Below, one piece after another: positions 1 through 8,572 of a DNA stretch of 64,000 nucleotides. The notes under the pieces are model-generated. The model had not been told where the DNA came from and did not search any database. It worked only from the letters and a program-made list of their open reading frames with translations. The DNA is taken from NCBI RefSeq assembly GCF_900700375.1, contig NC_041719.1, forward strand, positions 7,129,584 through 7,193,583. The letters run 5' to 3'. Source of the stretch: Denticeps clupeoides (lineage: Eukaryota > Chordata > Actinopteri > Clupeiformes > Denticipitidae). The stretch's first letter is position 1. Each line of letters begins with the position of its first letter. The position numbers and the translations under genes are program-made.

Positions 1-3000
1 CTCGTCATGTGTTCTCTCTTCTCATCCTTCCCCTCCAGGTCGACCAGCAGTTCATTGCCCTGTCCTTCATCCTCTTCAGCAGTGAATGTCACTCTGGAAC
101 AGCAAATGTACAACATTTTAGAAGAAATAAACCAGACTTCTGCAATCAGTTTCATAAATTCAGCAACAAGGTAAATCACTGGTTACTTTTTCTTTGGTTT
201 CTTTTCCTCCATTTCTTTCTCCTTCTTCTCAATTTCCTCCATGTCGTCTGAGGCGAGGTCAGAAGCAAGGGAGATTTTGTCGTCATCATCGTTTTCATCT
301 GAGAAGTACAGGTCCTCCTCGCCATCCTCATTCTCCTTCAGTACAGCATCAGCTGCCTTCATGTCCCCTCCTGTGATCTCACACAGAGCCTGAAGTCGAA
401 CAGAAGGCTCCAGTTAAACTAGGCTGCAGGCCTAGAGCCTTCACCCAACTCAGTCCATCGAGATTCAGAGTGCAGACATTACCTTAGCTTTTTTAATGGT
501 GCTCAGGGAAAACATGGAGGAGTCTGTGCCATCGGCGATGGAGACTCCAGGCAGGTCCATCTTCAGCTCCACCCTCTCTCTCTGCTTTCGCCTTTCTTTC
601 AGCAGCTTCTTCTTTTTACTGCAATCACACACAAAACATCCAGTACCATTCAATCACACACACATACACATGCAGTCATAAAAAAAATGTATATGGGAAA
701 CGGGAGTGAAGGCTGTAACAAGGCGTGGCCTCACCGTTTCAGTTCGGCCACCTCTTCAGCCTTGAGCTCAGCCAGCTTCTTCTCTATCTCCTCCTCATCA
801 GCATCTTCCTCCTTCCCGTCGACCTTCTCCGTAGCCTCCTTTTTGCTCTCCTGCTCCTCAGCATCACTTTCATCATCAGAGTCTAGGCTGAAATGAGCCA
901 GTGAGGAGATTTGAAGATCAGTCAGAGATCATAATCTCCAGAAACACTGTGCCATGGAGTTAACATTCCATGTATACATTACAATATTACAAATGAGAAA
1001 TGTATTTACTAATGCAAAGAATGTGATTTTACTGCTCTGTCCACAGACAAAGGGTATGAAGGCAGGTACCTGATCTCATGGCCCATCTGTTTGGCCTCGT
1101 CCCGCAGTTTTTTGGCCAAAAACCTACGTAACTTTGACCTCCATGAGAGCAGCAGTCTAAATGAGCATAGACATTGCAGCCAGTTAATTAAACAGTTAGC
1201 CATGTAATTATGGATTGACATAAATCCAAACCAAAAATGACTACAGCTTACCGGAGTTCCTTTCTACCAAGAACCTTGATGTCTGTGCAACATTCCTTAA
1301 TCTCTTTGGAGGTAGCAGGATGCATTGCGAGCTCATCGTTATCAAAAGTTATCTACAGACAGAAAAACGGTATAAGCATCAACATGAAAACAGTGTATGC
1401 AGTTAATTTAATGCTTCACAACCACAAAGGCCTCACCTCACTGGCTTTGCTCAGAAAATCCACAGGGTTCTCGGCTCGTAGGAATGATGTGACCGTGAAG
1501 CTGTGATATAGGGTCAAATCCCCATCATTGTAGCCTTCAGCCTGGAAAAAAGAAATAAGTGGCATTTAGAAGTCCATTAGAAGTTCTTCGTCAGTTCAGT
1601 AGAACCTGTGTTTCCATACAAAAACCACAAACCTTCGGCTTCTTCACGGAAACAAGTTCTTTCACAGTCTTCACTTGAACCTCAACCTCTTTGAATGCAT
1701 GTTTGGGGTCAAAGAACTTATTGTCAATTTTGTCTGGAGCCAAAAAGCCTGGAGAAGAAGAAAGAGAGATCAGCTACCAAATTTCTGCAACGAGAGTGAA
1801 CATAAAGCAGCGCAGAGACAACATCACCCACCCTGACAGATCACGAAGATCTCAGCCGATTCATTACGGGAGGCCTGAGGCTTAGTGGCCTGGACTTTCT
1901 TGAAGAACTGTTGGAAAATCCAGATGAGGGGCTGGTAGTCCTTTGAGCGGAAGACTTTTGTGACGAACGTTCCACCTTTGGTCAGAAACTCACAGGCCAG
2001 CTTCAGGGCCATCAGAGTCAAGTGAGCTGAGAAATGAATAACATCGATTTTAGGTGTTATGCATTAGTGCTGAAAGATGATCAAATACACAAACGAAATC
2101 CAGAAACCTAAAACTTACCCTGAGAGAAGGCATCATGCTGCCAGTTAGCACCAACATTCGGAGCCCCATCATTAAGCACAACATCAACCTTCCAGGTCTG
2201 CAGCTCTTTTCTTAGAGCCTGGTGAAGAAGAAATATAATGTCAGTTTGCTAGGGCCCACACAGTGGTGGCCTAGCGGTTAAGGAAGCGGCCCCGTAATCA
2301 GAAGGTTGCCGACCCGCCAAGGTACCACTGAGGTGCCACTGAGCAAAGCACCGTCCCCACACACTGCTCCCACTGCTCACTCAGGGTGATGGGATAAATG
2401 CAGAGGACAAATTTCACTGTGTGCACCATGTGCTGTGCTGCTGTGTATCACATGTGACAATCACTTCACTTTCTTTTCTTTCACACAAAACGACTGTAGG
2501 CCATACGACCGTCATCACCCTTACCTGTCTGCACTTTTCAGTAGTGATGTCCTCCTGCAGGGCCACAACATTGGGGATGGGCTTGATGGGGACCAGGTCA
2601 ACACCTGAGTACAGTGAGACAGAAGATGATGATTCTCATTCATCTTCATGTTAACGGCACTGACGTAATATCGCCAGCAGAGGGCGTCAAGCTCATCTTA
2701 CCGATTATAAGACTGGACACGGGCATGAACTTGGACGCCACTTGCAACCTGTGGTAACGAGCAGACGTGTGCAAATTTAAACATGACGACCAAGCCACGC
2801 GTCTCTAACAGACCACATGCCGAAAACGCGTCACGGCTGGTTTAACCGATAACGAAGCCAAACGCCGGTGTTTCTCAGTACTCACCAACCACCGGGGGCC
2901 GCACAAAGGTCCACCAAGGCCCTGGCTTTCTGCAGGAACTGGAACTTACGGTTAAGCTGAATTAGCTTAAAGGAGGAACGGGATCTATAACCTGAGATAA

Positions 3001-3165
3001 AGTAAATTACATTTTAATATACAATGTCTTATGCCATGCTACACTCTAAAAGATACACGGCTGAAGTTTGGCTACGGTTAGCATTTAGCGTTACTTACCC
3101 GTTTCTTTTGCCAAATGGTAAAATTTATCTTTTCGGGTCTTTCCGACCTTTAGTTTTTTGCCCAT
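1..3165 (-). CDS. ftsj3: pre-rRNA 2'-O-ribose methyltransferase FTSJ3 (Spb1 homologue), 5' part
   Basis: Nucleolar SAM-dependent RNA methyltransferase for large-subunit pre-rRNA processing. Fourteen exons are visible: 3165-3099, 2991-2886, 2748-2702, 2604-2525, 2218-2119, 2026-1832, 1748-1633, 1541-1437, 1352-1252, 1156-1070, 887-735, 618-483, 389-187 and 93 to the edge, about 529 residues with every junction in phase. The start is the ATG at 3165 ([20 protein letters not shown]). The FtsJ domain spans roughly residues 1-230, with the SAM-binding motif [15 protein letters not shown] and later [11 protein letters not shown] and [15 protein letters not shown] middle domain ([17 protein letters not shown]) and acidic linkers follow. 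The Spb1 C-terminal domain lies outside the window. The intron between 2218 and 2525 is mostly a SINE. Identity is clear from collinearity with remembered human FTSJ3. Confidence 0.96.
2262..2485 (+). repeat. tRNA-derived SINE (family 1) in ftsj3 intron
   Basis: Family 1 consensus head GTGGCCTAGCGGTTAAGGAAG (A-box-like) followed by the body GTGCCACTGAGCAAAGCACC and the tail ending in CAATCACTTCACTTT. It lies antisense to ftsj3 and fills most of a 306-bp intron. Confidence 0.85.
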
Positions 3166-3450
3166 TTTTAATAAAGTACTAAATGTGTCCGATGTTCAAC
3201 AACGACTCCACCAAGCACCGATTCCGAAAACACAACACGTGTATTTTTACTGACGCACAGACATGACGTCATCGCGCTTCTTCTATGGTACGGGAAGAGG
3301 CGTTTTCAGCCTATCCTGCGTCAATACCGCCGCCATATTTGGAGGGGGTTCCAAGCTCACTCAACCACGCTTCTTTGACGGTACGAAAGAAGAAGCCGGA
3401 CTTTGTAGGAAAAGCACAGCTGTTATGGCACCTGTATGCATTGTATAGTT
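3166..3450 (-). promoter_or_regulatory. ftsj3 promoter region with a perfect CRE
   Basis: The first 290 bases upstream of the ftsj3 ATG are relatively CpG-rich and contain a perfect palindromic CRE/ATF site, TGACGTCA, at 3264-3271, about 100 bp from the start codon. A short similar pair of sequences (CGCTTCTTCTATGGTACG near 3276 and CGCTTCTTTGACGGTACG near 3368) may be a local duplication. No TATA box is obvious. Promoter function is inferred from position and the CRE. A plus-strand ORF at 3263-3448 has no recognisable family and is not called. Confidence 0.5.
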
Positions 3451-3914
3451 AGCTCATTGTCTAAAGTTCTTTTTTTAGACAATGTTATAGACGCAGGCGG
3501 TTGGTGGGTTTATTGTCCATAGAACTTGACAAATCTATACAAGATGCTTGTGTGTATGGACCTGCCCTGTTTATAGTTATTTTTTCCCCAAATAAGCAGG
3601 TAAATGGATGTTCATCTTTCATATTAAATATAATAAATTCCATTTTTTTCCTCGTCTGAAAAAAGCATCATGTTCAGTTCATTGTCTGTAGTTCTCTACA
3701 AATCCATACAGCCTGTTGCTTTGGATAAAGGAGTAAATATAAATGTACGAGTGGTAACAGGACTTATGAAGACTGCCAGGGTCTTTCAAATAACATTGTT
3801 GGCCTATTGTGTGGTCTTTAAATTTGCGTTGTTCTTCTTATAGTAGGAGTGTAGTTTGCATTTATTACGAATGAAAAAATACATAAATGCATAATTTTGA
3901 ACATAAAATTATGC
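3451..3914. other. AT-rich intergenic stretch
   Basis: No coding exon, RNA gene or named repeat is recognised. Short similar blocks occur near 3466-3545 and 3670-3725 (CATTGTCT..AGTTCT..ACAAATC.ATAC), suggesting a decayed local duplication. Confidence 0.4.
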
Positions 3915-4140
3915 TGTTTTCAAAACCCCCTTCTATATTTATATATTCGCGACTCTGTCATAAATACACGTCAGACATTTGAAACGAACCAAGACAAAAA
4001 AATATTTGCTTCTCAAATTCGCCGGGTAATGTTCCTTCAATTCTGTATTCCACCTTGGCCCTGATAGACTTTCATTCATTTAAAAGCAGCGCTACCCCGC
4101 ATTCGCTCCGTGTTTCTATCTGTGGCTCTCGTATAGCGAG
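3915..4140 (+). repeat. Direct repeat copy A (diverged duplicate of 7380-7615)
   Basis: This block is collinear with a second block 3.4 kb downstream. Shared words include GTCAGACATTTGAAACGAAC, TTCTCAAATT, TTTAAAAG followed by AGCGCTACCCC, and CGCATTC.CTCC. Identity by eye is moderate, with several small indels. The two copies flank the coiled-coil gene and the perfect palindrome. The family is not recognised. Confidence 0.75.
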
Positions 4141-4500
4141 ATCTCACTATGGGATATGCTGGATCTCTTATTGCCAGACAGGCTTGTCTCAGACCGGTGC
4201 CATAACCAATTCAGGTTGACGTGCAGTGGCGGATCTAAGATTTAAAGTGCCATAAGGGGCCACAATATTCATAAAGAGGCCAACAATTGTCAAACATCCT
4301 TGCACACAATCAGGTTTATATGTCACCAGTCACCAATCCAAACAAACAGCATTAGAGAAAATATTTTTTTTACTTTTTTGCTGAAAAGCTACACTGCACT
4401 GCTCGCTTATTTCACAATGGCTCTTTTCCCAAAACCAAACACACATGAAACAGCTCCTTGAATGGTTCTAGGAATACAACAAGTTCTGGAAGTGTAGCAA

Positions 4501-4690
4501 GGTGGTGGTAGCCTAGTGGTTGACACACTCGCACACACGCCTGTGCCACAAAGGCACTTTTTCAAACCCCACTTACAACCATTGTGTCCCTGAACAAGAC
4601 ACTGGACCCTGAGTGTCTCCAGGGGGACTGTCCCAGTAACTACTGATTGTACGTTGCTCTGGAAAAGGGAGTTCTGGTTCAGGGACTACT
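4501..4690 (+). repeat. tRNA-derived SINE (family 2), diverged
   Basis: Family 2 head GGTGGTAGCCTAGTGG, then CCACTTAC.ACCATTGTGTCCCTGA.CAAGACACT and ACTGTCCCAGTAACTACTGATTGTA. It is more diverged than the other copies, and its tail is lost after the GTTCTGG block. Confidence 0.7.
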
Positions 4691-5152
4691 ACCATCTCAC
4701 TACGCTGCTCATTGTGTGGGAATCTCACTGCTGATGCTTTTCACCACCATTTCATTGTACACATTTATTGTCTCTCCACATTCTTAAAAAGATAATTTGA
4801 GTCCTGCCTGTATTTTGGCATGAAGGCCAACAAACCGATTTTAAAAATAGGCCCAGGCAGCACACTCCTGGAGAATAAAGCACAGTGTACGGTTTTAAAC
4901 CCTTTCTCAAACAGTAAGATATGAAGCCTTGAGGTTTTGCCTTGGCCTTTCACCATCGTGCTCCTTATACAGGGACAGACAGGGCTTTCCTTGTTTGCCC
5001 ACACATACTCAGACCTTCCCAAAGAACACAGTCACCTATATGCATCCCTTGTTGCATGGTCTGAATGAATGACACTAAAGTTCACTTTGACTCCGAGCAT
5101 CCTGCAGACACCTGCTTAGAAAAACGCCAACTGGCCTGAGACACTTGTCACT

Positions 5153-5342
5153 TTACATTTACAGCATTTATCAGACGCCCTTATCCAGAGTGACATATAA
5201 TCAGTATTTACAGGGACAGTCCCCCCCTGGAGACACTCAGGGTTAAGTGTCTTGCTCATGGACACAATGGTAGTAAGTGGGATTTGAACCTGGGATTTCT
5301 GGTTCATAGGCGAGTGTGTTACCCACTAGGCTACTACCACCC
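5153..5342 (-). repeat. tRNA-derived SINE (family 2)
   Basis: Full-length copy in reverse orientation. The tail TTTACATTTACAGCATTTAT is at the left, and the complement of the head (CACTAGGCTACTACCACCCT) is at the right. Confidence 0.85.
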
Positions 5343-5764
5343 TTTACACATTTCCACACCGTCACCCTTTAAAAACATAAAATTGTAATATTTGGTTATG
5401 TTATTTGCATATTGGTTCACTTGAATACTTGCAATGTTTGCAAAATTGAGGTCTATAGCAGTCACAAAAGCATTTCCCTGCATATCATACAGTGTATGAC
5501 TGTGTATGTGACAAGTAAAATTTGAAACAGGATGAAACAGGGGCTGTTAGAATGCACTGAGCCTAAAGTATATAGACACTGAGCCTATTGTTGAAGAATC
5601 AAGCAAAAATGATCAAGACAGTGACTTACACATGCAAACCTACAGTTGTGAAAATAACCTGCAGTTCTGGCTTTTTAAAATGACTTAATGTGGCTTTCAG
5701 AACCATGTTTGGAAGACGGTTGTCATCATATAATAATATTTCAGTCATTTCATTCATCCAATAA

Positions 5765-5884
5765 AGTGAAAGTGAAGTGATTGTCATTGTGAAACTGCAG
5801 CACAGCACCATCACCCTTAGAGAGCAGTGGGCAGCCATGACAGGTTTCTGATTACGGGCTCGTTTCCTTAACCTCTAGGTCCCA
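5765..5884 (-). repeat. tRNA-derived SINE (family 1), internally shortened
   Basis: Reverse-strand copy. GAAGTGATTGTCATTGTGAAA is followed by CATCACCCTTAGAGAGCAGTGG and by the complement of the head (TTCCTTAACCTCTAGG). The central part of the body is missing. Confidence 0.7.
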
Positions 5885-6160
5885 GGTTTGGTTACATCAT
5901 AATGAATATGGGTAATAAAAGTGTTCAGGAAAATCTTCGTCCTCCATCTTCGATTTGCCGGGCCGCACACACACGCACACGCACACAATCCAACGCGACT
6001 GCTGCGGCCGGACCCCGTGTTCAGTCGGTACGCCGAGCCTCCGTTAAAGGCAGGGACCTGCCCGACATGACGCCAACTGCCGCTGTATTCTCGTATATCC
6101 CCGCGATCTCGTCCCTGAACCGACCCGCTAAGGGCCTTGTTGATATAACGCAGCGCAGTG

Positions 6161-6259
6161 ATTGGCTCGTCAAAAACAAATCTGATTGGTTAAAAAAAAC
6201 AACCACTGTGCAGTGATTGGTTTAACCGCTGATGACGTCATCGACGAAAAACATATAAA
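6161..6259 (+). promoter_or_regulatory. Promoter of the coiled-coil gene: three inverted CCAAT boxes, CRE, TATA
   Basis: Three ATTGG (inverted CCAAT) motifs lie at 6161-6165, 6185-6189 and 6216-6220, followed by a perfect CRE (TGACGTCA) at 6233-6240 and TATAAA at 6254-6259. The spacing is that of a compact RNA polymerase II promoter; repeated CCAAT boxes are the usual target of NF-Y and the CRE of CREB/ATF/CREM. Transcription would start near 6285, leaving a 5' UTR of about 115 nt before the ATG at 6401. Motifs are seen directly; function is inferred. Confidence 0.7.
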
Positions 6260-6349
6260 GGGGAGCACACGCGTATATTTAATTTCATTTCAAGAAACAA
6301 CTGTCTTGAGAGCGGTTAGCGTTCCTTCATTCAGTAGTTTTGTTAACTT

Positions 6350-6391
6350 GAAATATTTATTCAGTAAAAAGAAATATTTATTCAGTAAAAA
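6350..6391 (+). repeat. Two-copy tandem repeat in the 5' UTR
   Basis: A 21-bp unit (GAAATATTTATTCAGTAAAAA) occurs twice back to back, ten bases before the start codon of the coiled-coil ORF. Confidence 0.9.
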
Positions 6392-6400
6392 GAATACACG

Positions 6401-6928
6401 ATGTCCAAAGAAAAAGAGCTCAGAGATCTCAATCACATTCTTGAGGACCAAATAGGGGAAGAGCGGCAGCTTAGAGAAGAGCTTGAACATCAGCTCAACA
6501 CTGAAAGGCAGGCAAATACCCAACTGCAAGGACAAATCCAAGAGCTAAAAGACAAACAAGCTCAGGATCATGACAATTCAGAAAGAGAACAGCTCCACAG
6601 AGAGCTCAAAGAGAAAAGGAACCTCCAAGAGGAAACCACTCAGCTTCGGATGGATCTGAAGGATTCTGCACACAGACTGAAGGAAGTGCTGGCCTTAGCT
6701 GAAGAAGATAAAACGTCCCTTCACATGGAGCGTCATAAAAGACTGGCAGATCGTAAAAATATGAAAGGCAAACTGAAAATGCTCAAAGTTATCAGTCACA
6801 CTCTTGAGGGCAAATTGCGAGATGAACAGCGGCTTAGAGAAGAGCTTGAATACAAGACCAACAAATTGCGAAGTCAACTCCCGGGGAAAATAAAACACAG
6901 GCGCCAGAAAGGACATGAGGACACGTAG
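6401..6928 (+). CDS. Intronless coiled-coil protein of unknown function, 175 aa
   Basis: A complete single-exon ORF. The protein is highly charged (rich in E, K, R, Q and L) and is predicted by eye to be one long helix or coiled coil over residues 3-160, ending in a basic tail (KIKHRRQK). It has no signal peptide or membrane segment. An internal repeat is visible: residues 10-33 (..EERQLREELEHQLN) and 131-154 (..DEQRLREELEYKTN), which is also preserved at DNA level. A promoter with CCAAT, CRE and TATA motifs lies upstream and AATAAA follows 57 bp after the stop, so it looks like a real transcription unit. I do not recognise the family; myosin-tail or golgin-like similarity would be expected from composition alone. 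It could be a retrogene or a lineage-specific gene. Confidence 0.65.
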   Translation: MSKEKELRDLNHILEDQIGEERQLREELEHQLNTERQANTQLQGQIQELKDKQAQDHDNSEREQLHRELKEKRNLQEETTQLRMDLKDSAHRLKEVLALAEEDKTSLHMERHKRLADRKNMKGKLKMLKVISHTLEGKLRDEQRLREELEYKTNKLRSQLPGKIKHRRQKGHEDT

Positions 6929-6984
6929 GGAAAATAATCAAAAGCAATTGCAAATATGTAATGTGTTTGATTGCTGTAATAGCC

Positions 6985-6990
6985 AATAAA
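6985..6990 (+). terminator. Poly(A) signal of the coiled-coil gene
   Basis: AATAAA 57 bp past the stop codon, followed about 20 bp later by a T-rich stretch. The perfect inverted repeat starts 28 bp downstream, so it lies at or just beyond the cleavage site. Confidence 0.7.
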
Positions 6991-7017
6991 GGCCTTTGTA
7001 TTGATTATTGATTATTG

Positions 7018-7344
7018 TATGAATGATTCTGGAAGAGACACCATTTGCTCAAATGTAAATAAAAGCTGAGATATTTTTCTTCACAATAATGCCTCTTCTA
7101 CATTGTCTTATTATCTTTTGGGAGATGCCTGTGAAATTTCAAATACAAAAAAACTTGAACAAATGACCAAAATAAAAATGATTTTTTTTTTTTGGTCATT
7201 TGTTCAAGTTTTTTTGTATTTGAAATTTCACAGGCATCTCCCAAAAGATAATAAGACAATGTAGAAGAGGCATTATTGTGAAGAAAAATATCTCAGCTTT
7301 TATTTACATTTGAGCAAATGGTGTCTCTTCCAGAATCATTCATA
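7018..7344. repeat. Perfect long inverted repeat: two 154-bp arms, 19-nt spacer
   Basis: The left arm 7018-7171 (starting TATGAATGATTCTGGAAGAG) is the exact reverse complement of the right arm 7191-7344 as far as I can align by eye, with no mismatch found. The spacer 7172-7190 is ATAAAAATG followed by a T run. Transcribed, it would fold into a hairpin of about 154 bp. No target-site duplication is evident at the ends. It may be a MITE-like element, a snapback duplication, a hairpin-RNA locus or an assembly artefact. Confidence 0.95.
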
Positions 7345-7379
7345 GAAGAAGAAGCTACAACAGAGAAGCCACGCAATTC

Positions 7380-7615
7380 TGCTTATGTTTTCAAAAACGC
7401 TTCTCTATCGATTCATCTGCACCTTGGTCGTAAATACATGTCAGACATTTGAAACGAACTAAGACAATAAAATCGCTTCTCAAATTTGTAGTTTTATGGT
7501 CCTTTCTGTATGCCGCTTTAGCCTTGATATATGTTCATTAATTTAAAAGTAGCGCTACCCCATCCCAAGAGGGTGACTTTGTTGACGCATTCACTCCCAT
7601 AGACGGCTCTATTCA
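7380..7615 (+). repeat. Direct repeat copy B (diverged duplicate of 3915-4140)
   Basis: Collinear with copy A and carries an extra block (CATCCCAAGAGGGTGACTTT) between AGCGCTACCCC and CGCATTCACTCC. It lies directly upstream of the 57-aa ORF and could include that ORF's promoter. Confidence 0.75.
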
Positions 7616-7720
7616 CTGAGACATCTAGTGTATGTATCTATGCATAATAATAACTGCATCTATACCACGTTCCAAACATTATGCAAATTGTATTTAAGCG
7701 TCAGAGATAAACAATCAGTT

Positions 7721-7894
7721 ATGCAGAAATGGATTCGGCCACTTCTTACCTGTGCTCACCAACAGAAATGTCTGCAAAGAACCTTTGTAGCATCCTCAAG
7801 CAAAAGATCTATGAGAGTGGGAGGCAGTTTGCATCCAAATAACATCTCTGGGACACCCGGCAAAGAAATTCAGGTAGAAGTTCAAAGGATGTGA
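7721..7894 (+). CDS. Small unassigned ORF (57 aa) with a mitochondrial-presequence-like start
   Basis: The ORF opens MQKWIRPLLTCAHQQKCLQR and continues with a basic, hydroxylated stretch (FVASSSKRSMRVGG). It has no acidic residue until near the end, which resembles a mitochondrial targeting sequence. A potential splice donor (CAG|GTAGAA) lies near 7873, so this may be a first exon whose partners I cannot find, or a relic. AATAAA on the same strand at 8173-8178 could end the transcript. The longer frame opening at 7628 adds no convincing sequence. No family is recognised. Confidence 0.3.
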   Translation: MQKWIRPLLTCAHQQKCLQRTFVASSSKRSMRVGGSLHPNNISGTPGKEIQVEVQRM

Positions 7895-8172
7895 GAATTG
7901 TGAAGCTGCTATCAAATAAGGTGTCTTATTCTAAAATTTAACTTGATCTTAAGACATTTTGAAATAGCTTTGATATCAGTAAATGTGACCTCCTAATGTT
8001 GCAAATTCCAATTTCATTTCTTTACAAGCTATGTAATTTTTTGCGTAATAACTTGTGTGTGTAATAATTTGGCCATGTCTGTGCATTGTGTTGTTTTTCT
8101 TGTCTGTGAATTTTCTCATGTTGTCCATATTATAATAAGGTTTTGAAAATGAAGCTGAACTGACACTGACTG

Positions 8173-8247
8173 AATAAAAAATCGGCAGTCAAAAAATAAC
8201 ACGAAAAGACAGAAGAACGAGAGGTATAATCACATTTGTGGTTTATT
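8173..8247. terminator. Facing poly(A) signals of the small plus-strand unit and plaat1
   Basis: AATAAA on the plus strand at 8173-8178 and AATAAA on the minus strand (TTTATT at 8242-8247) face each other about 65 bp apart. The second is well placed to end plaat1, 330 bp past its stop codon. Confidence 0.5.
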
Positions 8248-8572
8248 TGTACAAATTTCCAAAAGAATGGGGATATAAAGCAAAGTCAAGCCTATACAAT
8301 TCAACACTAGAGAAACCTCTCATAATAATAGAATCAACAAGCATTTCTATCAATATTGGTGATTCTGTGTAACTATCATGCTTTCCTAATTTCTCAACAT
8401 AATAATATGTTTATTCATCAAGAAATCACATCAGACGTCAGATAAATATCTGCCATCGCTGTCAACTGAAGAAGGCACATTATTCACTGAATTAAGAATC
8501 TTGCTGCTTGTGATGTTTCAGTGAGTTGATGTTTCTCACCGAGCCACGGGGAAAGTGTTCTGTTCGGCGAGG

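Noticed and set aside
3263-3448. Plus-strand ORF upstream of ftsj3
   Set aside because: No recognisable domain, and it overlaps the ftsj3 promoter. Better explained by CpG-rich promoter sequence.
5902-6216. 104-codon plus-strand ORF before the coiled-coil gene
   Set aside because: It runs through the CCAAT boxes of the promoter, has low-complexity composition and overlaps an ORF on the other strand.
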